A stretch of DNA of 64,000 nt from an uncultured Lentisphaeria bacterium (GCA_905197955.1 CAJKAR010000013.1:1-64000); one strand, 5' to 3'; positions 1 through 9,337 are shown, counted from the stretch's first letter. Translations and numbers: made by a program. The notes: a model not told the origin generated them from the letters alone.

Positions 1-144
1 TTCGCCAGTTTGAGGTGGAGAGAATTTTTCTGGAAAATAAAAAAATGGTCCACGTTTCAGCACCAGGTCTAGCTCATGCTTATTCTTTCTGGTTATGCTG
101 TTTTTGGGGAAGGTATGGCGATCTTTCTGGTGTAGAGTTCCTAT

Positions 145-173
145 TTGACAAACTAGGGATTTTCATCTATAGC
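145..173 (+). promoter_or_regulatory. Sigma70-like promoter of the zinc-ribbon gene
   Basis: TTGACA at 145-150 and TATAGC at 168-173 are separated by 17 bases, and the zinc-ribbon gene starts 49 bases further on. The -35 box is a perfect consensus match and the -10 box matches at four positions. Activity is inferred from sequence only. The bases before it (1-144) hold no gene I can support. Confidence 0.6.
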
Positions 174-222
174 AATCATTTGGGCAGCATACGTTGCAGA
201 ACAATAACATGAGGAGAAACAT

Positions 223-525
223 ATGGCTGACTTGATCCAGTGCCCAACCTGCAAGAACAAAGTTTCCGTCAAAGCTGCGGCCTGTCCGCATTGTGGAGAA
301 CCGATTCGAAACATGGTTAAGTATCCCGATTCAAAATTTCGTTGGATTTTTGTCATTTTTGGGATTGCATTCTGCATTCTTGGTATTGCCTCAATCGCAA
401 AGGGTGTTCAGATGGCATCGATTACCGGAGCCAGTTCGATTTCCTCCAGTTATACCACTCCCGCTGCAGTACTGCTTTGCGTCGGAGTGTTCTGTGCCGT
501 TGCGCCATTCTGTAAGAAGAAATAA
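223..525 (+). CDS. Zinc-ribbon protein with two membrane segments
   Basis: The protein has 100 residues. An N-terminal zinc ribbon is visible as Cys7, Cys10, Cys21 and Cys24 in a CPTC ... CPHC arrangement. Two hydrophobic segments follow, at about residues 40-60 and 75-95, and the tail is basic (CKKK). Small zinc-ribbon plus transmembrane proteins of this kind are common and mostly uncharacterised. The ribbon probably faces the cytoplasm and may bind a partner protein, but this is inference. The start is supported by a GAGGAG-type ribosome binding site about 8 bases upstream and a good promoter at 145-173. The gene stands alone, followed by transposase debris on the other strand. Confidence 0.8.
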   Translation: MADLIQCPTCKNKVSVKAAACPHCGEPIRNMVKYPDSKFRWIFVIFGIAFCILGIASIAKGVQMASITGASSISSSYTTPAAVLLCVGVFCAVAPFCKKK

Positions 526-578
526 ACTTTTATGGCATTTGTAGAAATTGTGGCCTTTTCTCCGGCTTGAGCCATAAA

Positions 579-845
579 TCAGAGTTCCTTCTGAATTTGA
601 ATTGAGGGAAACTGAAAGATCTTCAATTTAAGATAGAATACGTCTCGAAAGCCATATGCCTGGCGAATGAGCCATCGAATCTTCTTGTTGAAGTTTTCGG
701 TCGATGCATTGCTCATTCGGTCGAAGGTCCAATTGCTAATGATTCCGTGTAATTTCTCGCTGATCGTCTTTGCCATGGCGATCAGCTCCCTGCTTTCTGT
801 TGCAACGACAAGGTTGCCCAACGGCGAAATGCCGTTTTGATTCAA
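579..845 (-). pseudogene. C-terminal fragment of an ISL3-family transposase
   Basis: The reading frame encodes about 88 residues that resemble only the last part of an ISL3-type DDE transposase. The stretch LHGIISNWTFDRMSNAST is followed by ENFNKKIRWLIRQAYGFRD, which carries the third acidic catalytic residue (Glu) and the typical IRWL...AYGFRD signature. The catalytic core and N-terminus are missing. The fragment stops three bases from the left inverted repeat of the IS481 element (848), so that insertion, perhaps with a deletion, probably removed the 5' part. No continuation of the ISL3 gene is visible on the far side of the IS481 element. Confidence 0.75.
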
Positions 846-847
846 GT

Positions 848-2025
848 GTAGAAGTTACGACATCATCTGACGATCTGTCATATTTTCTTTTGTTTTGGAA
901 TGTTGCTACAATACTGCAACATTTTTTCTTTTGCAAGTGGCAGGGAATCCAGAAATGTCTGCATCGGCGTTTTCCCATAGCAATACTTTCCGCTGTGCGG
1001 ACGTGATTCGTTATATTTCCGCAGCCATTCATCCAGATTATTCTGCAGCATCTCAATGGATTCGTAGATCTTTTCCCGAAAAGCAATTTGATAGAATTCC
1101 GAGAGAATTGTCTTATGAAATCTCTCGCAGATTCCATTCGTTTGAGGCGATTTTGCTTTCGTTTTTGTATGGTCTATATCCTCCAGGTCGAGATAAAGCT
1201 CATATTCATGATGTTCCCGGTTACCACAATATTCCGATCCGCGATCTGTCAAAACACGCAAGACTGGAATCTCTTTGCTGTCAAAGAAGGGAATGACACG
1301 ATCATTGAGCATATCGGCGGCAACCAGTGCATTTTTCCGATCATACAATTTGGCAAATGCCACTTTGGAATAGGTGTCAATCACAGTCTGCTGGTAGATC
1401 CGTCCAACTCCTTTCATGTTACCGACATAGAAAGTATCCTGAGCAATCAGATAACCAGGATGTTCTGATTCAATCTCTCCTGCGGCCTGCTTTTCTTCTT
1501 TTGCTTTTTCCAATGCTTGGAGTTGAGAGTCCGTTAGAATAAGTCCTTCCTGAGCGACATTGGCCTCCAAGGCTTTTAATGCCTTTGAAAGGCTTCAAGT
1601 CATGGTAATGCCAAACAGGCCGGACGTCTCCTGGAGAAATAAAAACCCCTTCCTTGTGCAATTCGTAGGAAACCCTCTGCTGACCAAAGGCAGGATTGTC
1701 CAGCGCAATTTTTACGACTCGGGATTCAATTTCCAAATCGACTCGATTCTTAGGATTCGGTCTGTTCAAGCGGACAATATCGCGAAGTGCAAGTTCACCA
1801 CCTTCCTCATAAAGCTTTTTGAAACGCTAAAAACTGTCACTGGAATAGCCAAAGACTTTGCACGCTTGTGTTACGCTACCAAGCTGACGACTCAACTCCA
1901 AAAGACCCAGTTTTGGTTTCATGATTTTTACCTCGAGATTCATCTGATCTTCCTTTCTCTTTTTAATACCCTCTTAAATATAGCATCTTTTCCTTGTCTT
2001 GTCAGATGAAGTCTTATCTTTTACA
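848..2025 (-). mobile_element. IS481-family insertion sequence, complete but inactive
   Basis: The element is 1178 bp and is bounded by imperfect inverted repeats of about 26 bases. The left end starts TGTAGAAGTTACGAC at 848; the right end, read inward from 2025, starts TGTAAAAGATAAGAC. Both share TCATCTGAC further in. The TGT...ACA ends fit the IS481 family. The only gene inside is a broken IS481-type transposase on the minus strand. I see no clear target duplication in the flanks. A relative of the same right end occurs alone at 13775-13826, and a relative of its 5' region occurs at 33061-33290. Confidence 0.8.
878..1943 (-). pseudogene. IS481-family transposase, disrupted by a stop and a frameshift
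   Basis: The gene starts at an ATG at 1943 with GGAAGATC upstream. An N-terminal helix-turn-helix is visible as LSRQLGSVTQACKVFGYSSD, followed by an rve-type integrase core with VLTDRGSEYCG and KAKSPQTNGICERFHKT, the usual DDE surroundings. Two lesions are visible. A TAG codon at 1827-1829 stands where relatives have Tyr (in SF-Y-RF), and there is a frameshift near 1585 between HDLKPF and ALKALEANVAQ. The rest of the catalytic domain is open to the stop at 878. The full length would be about 355 codons, normal for this family. The lesions make it non-functional unless rescued. Confidence 0.85.
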
Positions 2026-2065
2026 TATTCTCCGGATTCATTTTGTTCGTACAGATGCTCCTGTA

Positions 2066-3001
2066 TCAGTTCGTTTTCAACGACACTGGCATAAGTCTGG
2101 CAAGTTCTTCCGATGGAAGAATCTCTCCTGTCTGGATCCCTTTTCTGAATTCGCGAGGAGTCCGACCGAATACCGCATGAAACTTCCGGGTAAAATAACT
2201 GCTGTCCTTAAATCCCGCTCGAAGCATGATCTCTGAAATCCGAAGGTCGGTATATTCCATCAGCATGACGGCCTGTTTCAATCGCAGACAAATCAAGTAA
2301 TCGACAGGGGACGTCCCCATAATCATCTTGAACTGAAACCGGAAATTGCTGACCGACATCTGCGCAATTCCGCTCAGACTCTCCAGCGTATGTTCCTCCT
2401 GCAGATTCTCCGACATAAACCGCACCGCATTGCTGATCTGATACGCTGCCTGATCCGATTTCTGCTTTGAGCTTTGCCCATGTCGGAGAATTGCGATCAA
2501 GGCACGGAAAAATTCCGCATAAAACGCTTCCAGCCATCCGGATTTCCGATTTCGATACTCGCCACAGGCATTTTCCACGATCTCCAGAATCCCCTGAAGG
2601 ATTTTTCCCTCGACATGCAGAAGAGGAGAACAACTCTGTCCTCCCGGAAAGAGATCCCGGAAATGGGGCAGCTTCGCTAAATCCCCAGGGAATCGGGAGA
2701 AAATATCCGATTGAATCAGAATCGCATAATGCTGAAACTGATTCATGGCAACATAATGATGCACCGATCCAGGGGCCATGACAAACAAATCTCCGCTTCG
2801 GATGGAAAAACGACCACATTCCGTTTCATTGACGGCCGTTCCGGAAAAAGCAAGCACCAGTTCATAATAGCCTTCATGAGAATGCCATAAATCAGAGGAA
2901 CTGGAATATTTTCGGAAAAGAATCCCCACTTGGGTGAGTCTTTCGTGTACCAGCATGGACCATGCAAGCCGGACAGGTGTTTTCGGACCGTTTTTTGTCA
3001 T
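2066..3001 (-). CDS. AraC-family transcriptional regulator
   Basis: The protein has 311 residues from the ATG at 3001. Upstream in-frame codons exist, but the earlier start is only a TTG inside the divergent promoter. An N-terminal cupin-like sensor region occupies about residues 20-170 (SGDLFVMAPGSVHHYV is typical). The C-terminal double helix-turn-helix lies at about residues 200-300, including LESLSGIAQMSVSNFRFQF and MLRAGFKDSSYFTRKFHAVFG. Such proteins usually sense a sugar and activate the adjacent catabolic genes. The gene is divergent from the GH78-like operon, with 89 bases between the starts. Two ATAGTTTT direct repeats in that gap are candidate binding sites. Confidence 0.88.
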   Translation of the reverse strand: MTKNGPKTPVRLAWSMLVHERLTQVGILFRKYSSSSDLWHSHEGYYELVLAFSGTAVNETECGRFSIRSGDLFVMAPGSVHHYVAMNQFQHYAILIQSDIFSRFPGDLAKLPHFRDLFPGGQSCSPLLHVEGKILQGILEIVENACGEYRNRKSGWLEAFYAEFFRALIAILRHGQSSKQKSDQAAYQISNAVRFMSENLQEEHTLESLSGIAQMSVSNFRFQFKMIMGTSPVDYLICLRLKQAVMLMEYTDLRISEIMLRAGFKDSSYFTRKFHAVFGRTPREFRKGIQTGEILPSEELARLMPVSLKTN

Positions 3002-3009
3002 ATCGTCCA

Positions 3010-3036
3010 ATAGTTTTGTCGTTTTGTTATAGTTTT
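3010..3036. promoter_or_regulatory. Direct-repeat candidate operator for the AraC regulator
   Basis: ATAGTTTT occurs at 3010-3017 and again at 3029-3036, 19 bases apart (about two helical turns). This spacing is typical of AraC-type half-sites. The second copy overlaps the -35 region of the divergent promoter. Binding is inferred from placement only. Confidence 0.4.
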
Positions 3037-3058
3037 CCTGAAAAGAATATGATATAAT
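3024..3058 (+). promoter_or_regulatory. Promoter of the GH78-GH39-prepilin operon
   Basis: TTGTTA at 3024-3029 and TATGAT at 3048-3053 are 18 bases apart. An overlapping perfect TATAAT lies at 3053-3058. The gene starts at 3091. The weak -35 box fits a promoter that needs an activator, plausibly the divergent AraC protein. Confidence 0.5.
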
Positions 3059-3090
3059 ATAGAGGAAAATAAAAAAATACAAGGGGAAAT

Positions 3091-4677
3091 ATGTCAGATA
3101 CGAAAAAAAATAAGTACATTTCGCCTCCGGTGAGGGAATTCGTTCCCTGCTCCCGGATTATTGCACAGGATCATGCTTCCGGAACGGAAACGATTCCCGG
3201 CAATCGCATTCTCCGAACCTTCCTCGGGAATAATTATCCGATATGCTCCATAGAAAAGGGCGGCTTCCTGCTTCTGGATTTCGGAACAGAAGTTTCCGGT
3301 GGCGTGCGAATCGTCTCTTCCGGCGAGATGAAGCACTGCCGGATCCGACTGCGCTTCGGTGAATCCGTTTCCGAAGCTATGAATACCCCCGATCCGGATC
3401 ATGCCATTCATGACATTGAACTTCCCATATCCTCTTTTTCTTCTACAGACTTTGGAAACACGGGATTCCGTTTTATTCGAATCGATGCTCTGGATTCTTC
3501 CCTGGCCTTGCATAATGTGATTGCGATCTGTGAGCATCAGGCATGTGAACAGACCGGCATTTTTCATTCTTCGGATCCTCTTCTGAATCGGATTTTCGAC
3601 ACCAGCATCCATACCGTTAGACTGAATATGCAGGACTATCTTCTCGACGGCGTGAAACGGGATCGGCTGATCTGGGGTGGCGACATGCACCCGGAAACAA
3701 TGGTGATTCTGCGAGCATTCGGGGCCGTCTCTGTCGTAGAAGATACACTGGAACTTCTGCGAACCCATACAAAGGACAGGAATTTTATCAACGGCTTCTC
3801 CTCTTATTCTCTCTGGTATTTTCTTACTCTGCACGATTTCTGGATCCACAGTGGAAACGATTCCCTGTTGAATGCAAACCGTGTCCTGCTGGAATCGGAA
3901 GCGGTCCGTTTGGCTTCCCTTGTCGATTCGGAGGGAAGAGAACGGCTTCCTCCCGTTCGATTTCTGGACTGGCCGTCCAGTCAATCTCCCGAGATCATTC
4001 ATGCGGGACTTCAACCTCTGCTTCTAATGGCCCTTCGCGCCATCAATGTCATGCTCGCCTATCTGAAATCTCCGGTTACCATTCCTGAAACGATTCTGAA
4101 AAAACTCAAAAATCATGTGCCGGATCCTAGGGGAAATAAACCAGCAGCGGCTCTCCAAACCCTTTCCGGCATGGTCGACCGGTCCGATGTTTTGGAACAC
4201 AATCCGTATTCCGGAGTCAGCACACAGTTCGGATATTATCTGCTTCTTGCGAAGCAAAATCAGAAGGCATTGGAACTTGTCCGAAAATATTGGGGAGCAA
4301 TGCTGGATTTGGGGGCCACCACGTTCTGGGAAGATTTCAATCTGGAATGGGTTCCCGGTGCCACAGGAATTGATGAGCTTCCTGTTCCCGGGCGTCCTGA
4401 TATTCACAAGGATTTCGGAGCCTTTTGCTACAAAGGGCTGCGACACAGTTTATGTCATGGGTGGGCGGCGGGACCAGCTGCCTGGTGTTCCCGGAAAATT
4501 CTGGGCGTAGATCCGTTGATGCCGGGATTCCGGGAGATCCGCTTTCAGCCGGATCTCTGTGATCTGGAATTCGCGGAAGGAACCGTGCCGACTCCATACG
4601 GACTCATCAACATCTCTCTGAAAAAAGGACGGAAACCGGAAATTCAATTTCCCGGAGAGATTCTTCTCAGAAAATAA
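3091..4677 (+). CDS. GH78-like alpha-L-rhamnosidase family protein
   Basis: The protein has 528 residues. A beta-sandwich region with LLLDFGTEVSGGVRI is followed by an (alpha/alpha)6-barrel start at DYLLDGVKRDRLIWGGDMHPE. This resembles the catalytic acid region of GH78 enzymes, which normally read D(G/C)xKRERxGWxGD. The C-terminal Greek-key domain typical of the family is present (PGFREIRFQPDL). No signal peptide is visible, so it probably acts in the cytoplasm on imported oligosaccharides. It is shorter than many GH78 proteins (often 800-1000 residues) because accessory domains are absent. An AAGGGG ribosome binding site precedes the ATG. It is the first gene of the operon, 22 bases before the GH39-like gene. 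The exact sugar specificity is not certain. Confidence 0.75.
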   Translation: MSDTKKNKYISPPVREFVPCSRIIAQDHASGTETIPGNRILRTFLGNNYPICSIEKGGFLLLDFGTEVSGGVRIVSSGEMKHCRIRLRFGESVSEAMNTPDPDHAIHDIELPISSFSSTDFGNTGFRFIRIDALDSSLALHNVIAICEHQACEQTGIFHSSDPLLNRIFDTSIHTVRLNMQDYLLDGVKRDRLIWGGDMHPETMVILRAFGAVSVVEDTLELLRTHTKDRNFINGFSSYSLWYFLTLHDFWIHSGNDSLLNANRVLLESEAVRLASLVDSEGRERLPPVRFLDWPSSQSPEIIHAGLQPLLLMALRAINVMLAYLKSPVTIPETILKKLKNHVPDPRGNKPAAALQTLSGMVDRSDVLEHNPYSGVSTQFGYYLLLAKQNQKALELVRKYWGAMLDLGATTFWEDFNLEWVPGATGIDELPVPGRPDIHKDFGAFCYKGLRHSLCHGWAAGPAAWCSRKILGVDPLMPGFREIRFQPDLCDLEFAEGTVPTPYGLINISLKKGRKPEIQFPGEILLRK

Positions 4678-4699
4678 ACGGATACAGGAGAACTGATTG

Positions 4700-6151
4700 A
4701 TGCAGCAGACAATTTTTGATGATCCGGAAATCGCCCTTCTTCTGGCAGGAACTCTTTGCCGGAGAAGCTCTCTGGATATTCCGGATTCGCCGATGGGGGT
4801 CGGTTTCGAGTGTCTGGACCGAAAACTGTTCCTTCCGGAAAAATGTTATGATCTAATGGGGGAATCCGGAGTGAAGCATGCACGTTGTCAGACGGGATGG
4901 AGCCGTTGTGAAACCGTCAGGGGCGTCTATGATTTTACATGGCTTGACGAGGTCGTCGACAATCTGCTTCAACGGGGGATTGAACCGTGGTTTAATCTTG
5001 GATTCGGGAACATCCTTTACATGTCCGATGTTCCGCATAAATCGGCGGTGGGTTTCGTCCCGACCGCATACGGTCCGGAATGTGTGGAGGCCTGGTGCAG
5101 GTATGTCAGAACCCTGGCTCGCCATTTCAAGAGCCGTGTTCATCATTTTGAAATATGGAATGAACCCGATCTGGAGCTCTTCTGGCAGCCGGAGAAACCT
5201 TCCGGAAAACGTTATGCGGAATTCATCCGACTTACTGCGCCGCAGATCCGAAAAGAGATTCCATCCGCGAAGATCGGCGGCTGTTCCGGCGGATACTGGG
5301 TCGATCAGCAGATCCCAGGGTTTCGTTTCCTGGACGATGCTTTGCGGGAGGGAATGGGGAAAGAGATCGATTTCTTTGCGATTCATTCCTATGGTAAATT
5401 ACCGGAACTCGGCTTCAGCCATACCACGGATGTTTTGCAGGAGATGTTCCGGGAATACGCTCCGCATGTGGAACTCTGGCAGGGGGAATGCGGATATCCG
5501 TCGACCACGTACGGACACAGTGATTCCGGCTGGGGAATCGTCAATGCAACGGAAGATGCCCAGGCGCGATTTGTCTGTCGTCGCGCCGTTCTGGATCTTT
5601 CCTGCGGGTATCGCCTCTCCAGTTATTTTCATATGGCGGACCTGATGGAGAACAGTTACCGGGTATCCTCCGGCAAACCGCGCAAGCCAGTTATGCTGGG
5701 GCTGCTTCATGGAAAGACCTATATCCCCAAAGCGGCGTATCAAGCCTTCTGTTCCATGTGCGCCATTCTGGATTCCCGGACGAAGCCTCGTCCGCTGACC
5801 GCAGTCCCGCACTCGCCTTTCGATACCTTGTTAAGCGGTGCGCTGCCTTCGCTCGGATTGGAAATCCATACCTTTGAACGCAATGGTTATCCGCTGTATA
5901 CCTATTATTTTGCGGAAGATCTGGAACGCGTTTTTTTCGGAGATAAACGTTTCGGACTTCTAACGATGCACCAGACAGAAAACCGGATCTCCTCCCCGGT
6001 TCTGATGGACCCGCTGGCAGGAAATGTTTATCGAATGGAAACTCGAATGACAAACAGGGATGGATATCTTTATTTTGAACACCTTCCTTTGACAAATTAT
6101 CCGCTGTTTCTGACGGATGAACAGGCTTTTCTCTGGAGGGAGGTGAAATGA
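4700..6151 (+). CDS. GH39-like glycoside hydrolase
   Basis: The protein has 483 residues from the ATG at 4700, which has AGGAG 9 bases upstream. It forms a clan GH-A TIM barrel. The acid/base motif FEIWNEPDL has its Glu near residue 155, and a probable nucleophile lies in WQGECGYPS near residue 263. An early MGVGFECLD segment and a C-terminal beta region resemble beta-xylosidase/iduronidase-like GH39 proteins. No signal peptide is present, so a cytoplasmic role on oligosaccharides is likely. It is the second gene of the operon with the GH78-like enzyme, so the pair may remove rhamnose and then a second sugar from a branched glycan. Specificity cannot be read from the sequence. Confidence 0.72.
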   Translation: MQQTIFDDPEIALLLAGTLCRRSSLDIPDSPMGVGFECLDRKLFLPEKCYDLMGESGVKHARCQTGWSRCETVRGVYDFTWLDEVVDNLLQRGIEPWFNLGFGNILYMSDVPHKSAVGFVPTAYGPECVEAWCRYVRTLARHFKSRVHHFEIWNEPDLELFWQPEKPSGKRYAEFIRLTAPQIRKEIPSAKIGGCSGGYWVDQQIPGFRFLDDALREGMGKEIDFFAIHSYGKLPELGFSHTTDVLQEMFREYAPHVELWQGECGYPSTTYGHSDSGWGIVNATEDAQARFVCRRAVLDLSCGYRLSSYFHMADLMENSYRVSSGKPRKPVMLGLLHGKTYIPKAAYQAFCSMCAILDSRTKPRPLTAVPHSPFDTLLSGALPSLGLEIHTFERNGYPLYTYYFAEDLERVFFGDKRFGLLTMHQTENRISSPVLMDPLAGNVYRMETRMTNRDGYLYFEHLPLTNYPLFLTDEQAFLWREVK

Positions 6152-6285
6152 GGAGCCAATGGAAATTGGAAAAGGGATAAACAAAACAAGATCCCCGCAG
6201 GAAAAACTGCGATTCCGACTCAGTTCTATCAGAAGCAGTTGAAACAATTCATACAGCAAAAGGGAAATAAACAGAAAGGGCAAAA

Positions 6286-7101
6286 ATGAAACTTTACAGA
6301 AAACCACCCCCAATCGGTTCTCTTCTCTCAAGAGGAGTCAATGACGCAGGAAGGAGTTCCTGCAACTTGAGAAGCAGAAATTTCACACTGATAGAACTTC
6401 TCATTGTCGTAGCGATTATTTCGATCCTGGCCGCTATGCTTCTTCCGGCCTTGAACAAGGCGAGGGAACGGGCAAGAATTGCGACATGTACAAACAATTT
6501 GAAGCAGCTTGGGCTGGGAAATCTTCAATATACGGCAGACTTTGAGGATTATCTTCCCGCAGGCTGGCAGGCAACAAACGATTATCCCTCGCTTCACAGC
6601 AGAATCCTGATTGACAGAAAATATGTTTCCGCGAAAAGTTTTTTCGATCCGGGGTTTGACTTCGCCGCGGGACAGGGAGATCCGAAAAATAAAACCAGTA
6701 TTCTATTCAGCCCGAAGAACGAGGAGAGTTATCTTTTTCTCCATTATGGGGTCCCTCAGGATCGTGTGTCGGACTATCTGAAAATCTCCCGAGTCCGCTT
6801 CCCGGCGAAAAAAGTCATGTTGGGCGAAAACGGCCAGGAATATTCCTATGGATGGGTTGGGAATTTCAATTGCGGTTTTGAATATTGGCAGGGGTTTCAT
6901 GGGGGACGGACCACTGCCCCCATGAGTGCACGGGAGAATCTTGGACTCAATGGAGAATTTCCCAATCTGCTGTATATTGATGGACATGTCAACTCCCTCA
7001 GTAATGCGGCATTTCGTCTGGTTGGAGGAAATGCGGGAAACTTTTTCAAGCTGTTTGCTGCCTACTCCACCACCTGGCAGAACCAGATATTCGAATATTA
7101 A
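6286..7101 (+). CDS. Prepilin-like (type II pseudopilin class) protein
   Basis: The protein has 271 residues as drawn. A class III prepilin signal is obvious: FTLIELLIVVAIISILAAML begins at residue 33 with Glu at mature position 5. A helical spine (NKARERARIATCTNNLKQLG) and a globular C-terminal domain follow, with LYIDGHV near the end, as in the DUF1559/prepilin families of Planctomycetes, Verrucomicrobia and Lentisphaerota. The residue before the Phe is Asn rather than Gly. An alternative TTG start at 6367, with AAGGAG at 6351-6356, would give a 5-residue leader closer to other prepilins. The next gene, 13 bases downstream, encodes a secreted beta-helix protein. It may be a pseudopilin serving secretion or surface display of that enzyme. 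Confidence 0.82.
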   Translation: MKLYRKPPPIGSLLSRGVNDAGRSSCNLRSRNFTLIELLIVVAIISILAAMLLPALNKARERARIATCTNNLKQLGLGNLQYTADFEDYLPAGWQATNDYPSLHSRILIDRKYVSAKSFFDPGFDFAAGQGDPKNKTSILFSPKNEESYLFLHYGVPQDRVSDYLKISRVRFPAKKVMLGENGQEYSYGWVGNFNCGFEYWQGFHGGRTTAPMSARENLGLNGEFPNLLYIDGHVNSLSNAAFRLVGGNAGNFFKLFAAYSTTWQNQIFEY

Positions 7102-7114
7102 AGGAGTGTTTTCT

Positions 7115-9118
7115 ATGAAAAGGCCTTGTTTATCCGCAATTCTTTCAGCCTTTCTTTTGATTCCGGTGTTTGCAGACAATCCGGCCATGGAGCTGGAGAG
7201 AGCGAAGCTTTCCCTGTCAACTCTTCAGAAACAATATCTTGCTTTAAAAGAAAAAGACCAATTGTTTTCCGAATGTATGGAAACTCGTTTTGAGCAGGCT
7301 GCTTCGATTCTGGAGCTCTGCACCAGAGACCTGAAAGCTCAGGATCTGGCGTTTGTCAGACGGGAGCTGAATGATTTCAACGTTTTCAGACATTTTCTTC
7401 AGCAGAAGATAAAGCTCCATGCGGTCTGCAGAGAAAAGGCGGTCCGTCTGAATGTCCGCTCGTTTGGTGCTAAGGGGGATGGGGTTCAAGACGACGCTCC
7501 CGCATTTGCCGCTGCGCTTCAAAAAGCCCGGACTCTGGATCCCAAACCGGTTGTCATCGAGATCCCCGCGGGAAAATATTTTCTGGCCGGACGCCGGAAT
7601 TTTCCGGCCGGATCTCTTATGAAGGATGTCCGGAACGGAGACGGAACGATGAAATGTACCATGTCGTTTCCCGCCAATCTGCTGATTGCGGATTTTCGTC
7701 ATCTTACGTTGGAAGGTGTTCCGGATCAAACGGAGCTTCTTTTTGATGCGGTCGGTTATGATGGACTCAGCGTCGTCGGCGCGCGGAATGTGACGATCAG
7801 AAATCTCATTCTTCGCTGCCGGCGTCAGACCTTTTCCCAAGGAACCATTGTCCGTCTGGAGCCGGAAACCGACTCCCTTGAACTGCTTGTTGATCCCAGA
7901 TACCCACTGCCGAAAAAACCGATCGGCCTCTGCCAGGTGTATGACGGGAAAACGGGAAAACTGTTACGGGGCGGAGCAACCGGGAAATGGTATGATAAAA
8001 TGACGCACGTGGAGGGAAATCGCTGGAAACTGCATATTTCCCGTGCGTTGGGATCCGCAACGGATAAATTGTACAAACTGGAGGTTGGACAGACATTCGT
8101 GATTCCCTTCCGTCAGCATGGGACGGTCTTCCGGGTTATGGAAAGCGCATATTGCACCTTTGAAAACATTACCGTTCAGAATTCGTTTGACACAGGTTTT
8201 TTCCTTGGGTTGAATGACGGCAATATTTTCTTCAACTGCCGTGTTGAACCGGCTCCGGGGACCCTGATTTCCACCTGCGCCGATGCTTTTCATTGCTTCA
8301 GACCGGTTGGAATCGGAGCCTATCTGAAGAACTGCCGTACCCGGAATATGGGGGATGACGCGTTCAACAGCTATTGCAGCGGACAGGCGATGATGAAGGC
8401 TGTCGGGAATCGACTGTGGATTCGTTATACGCCTGGCGGAGTCCTTGCCGGCGATCTGATTGCCTACGTCTCTCCCGTTGACGGAAGCATTAAGGGATAT
8501 GCCCGCATTGTCGCTCAGAAACGTTGCAGGATTGAGAAGTCCGATTGTCTGGAACTGACTCTGAATCAACCTGTTCCGCCAAATCTTGTCACCTATCAGT
8601 CGCTGAACATACCTGAATACACATCGGCGGAGATTAAGAAAATGGTTCTCGGCGGAAAAATTGAAAAAGAGCCGGATCTGGTCTATCCGGTTTCCAAGGG
8701 CGGAATCGGTATCGTCGTTCGTGATTGTGACTTTGCATCCAACCGGAATAACGGTGCCGCCGCACAGATTGCCCACGGCAGATTTTACAACAATAAATTT
8801 GAGAATCTGAATATCGGACTTCGTTCCGGAGTTTTTCTGACATGGAAGGAAGGGTTCCTGCCCTATAACATTGTCATTCGGAATAATACTTTTACAGACA
8901 ACTGGTTAGGCATACAGGTCAGTTGCGTGGCAAAGGATAATCGACCGGTAAAAACCGCGATGTTCCGGGATTATACAATTGAAAATAACACATTCCGAAA
9001 TTCAGCTGTGGAGCTGTCCAATTTGAAAAACAGCACTTTTCGGGGGAATCGTTTTCTGGGACGTTCCGGAGGAAAGCCTATCATTCGAGCCTGTGAGAAC
9101 TTGAGAGTGGAGAAGTAG
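7115..9118 (+). CDS. Secreted right-handed beta-helix protein, pectate-lyase-3 / GH28-55-like
   Basis: The protein has 667 residues from an ATG at 7115 with AAAGGAG upstream. Residues 1-20 are a Sec signal (MKRPCLSAILSAFLLIPVFA). A coiled-coil-like region (about 25-105) follows. The pectate-lyase superfamily entry motif comes next, VRSFGAKGDGVQDDAPAFAA near residue 112. The long parallel beta-helix shows many short repeats such as FENITVQNSFDTGFF and IVIRNNTFTDNWLGI. It could be a lyase or hydrolase on a pectin-like or other acidic glycan; catalytic residues are not assignable by eye. It is the only protein in this operon with a Sec signal and directly follows the prepilin gene. Confidence 0.75.
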   Translation: MKRPCLSAILSAFLLIPVFADNPAMELERAKLSLSTLQKQYLALKEKDQLFSECMETRFEQAASILELCTRDLKAQDLAFVRRELNDFNVFRHFLQQKIKLHAVCREKAVRLNVRSFGAKGDGVQDDAPAFAAALQKARTLDPKPVVIEIPAGKYFLAGRRNFPAGSLMKDVRNGDGTMKCTMSFPANLLIADFRHLTLEGVPDQTELLFDAVGYDGLSVVGARNVTIRNLILRCRRQTFSQGTIVRLEPETDSLELLVDPRYPLPKKPIGLCQVYDGKTGKLLRGGATGKWYDKMTHVEGNRWKLHISRALGSATDKLYKLEVGQTFVIPFRQHGTVFRVMESAYCTFENITVQNSFDTGFFLGLNDGNIFFNCRVEPAPGTLISTCADAFHCFRPVGIGAYLKNCRTRNMGDDAFNSYCSGQAMMKAVGNRLWIRYTPGGVLAGDLIAYVSPVDGSIKGYARIVAQKRCRIEKSDCLELTLNQPVPPNLVTYQSLNIPEYTSAEIKKMVLGGKIEKEPDLVYPVSKGGIGIVVRDCDFASNRNNGAAAQIAHGRFYNNKFENLNIGLRSGVFLTWKEGFLPYNIVIRNNTFTDNWLGIQVSCVAKDNRPVKTAMFRDYTIENNTFRNSAVELSNLKNSTFRGNRFLGRSGGKPIIRACENLRVEK

Positions 9119-9143
9119 TTTCGCTGGAGTCCGACCCCATATG

Positions 9144-9202
9144 CAGCATGCCCGGGATGTGATCCGTCCGACTGCTCCGGGCATGTTGCTGTCTTTTCCT
9201 CC
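9144..9202 (+). terminator. Probable terminator after the beta-helix gene
   Basis: An imperfect stem pairs GCAGC-ATGCCCGG with CCGGGCAT-GTTGCTG around a loop of about 20 bases, followed by TCTTTTCC. It sits just past the stop of the beta-helix gene. The long loop and the bulge lower confidence. Confidence 0.45.
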
Positions 9203-9337
9203 GGCTCGAAAGATGAATGGCGCCGGAAGAATCCGGGCAGACGCGACGGCTTCGTTCTCCGAAGACGCTGCCGTCAGCAGACAGGAGGCTGTTTTTCCCG
9301 GTTTGCAGCCGGATTTCCTGGAAGGAACGTTGTCCGA

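Noticed and set aside
15..212. 65-residue frame at the start of the window
   Set aside because: No ribosome binding site or recognisable motif; it runs through the promoter of the zinc-ribbon gene and carries part of a repeated sequence.
6156..6169. CCAAT-GGAA-ATTGG palindrome between the GH39-like and prepilin genes
   Set aside because: Short, inside an apparent operon, with no promoter beside it; probably chance.
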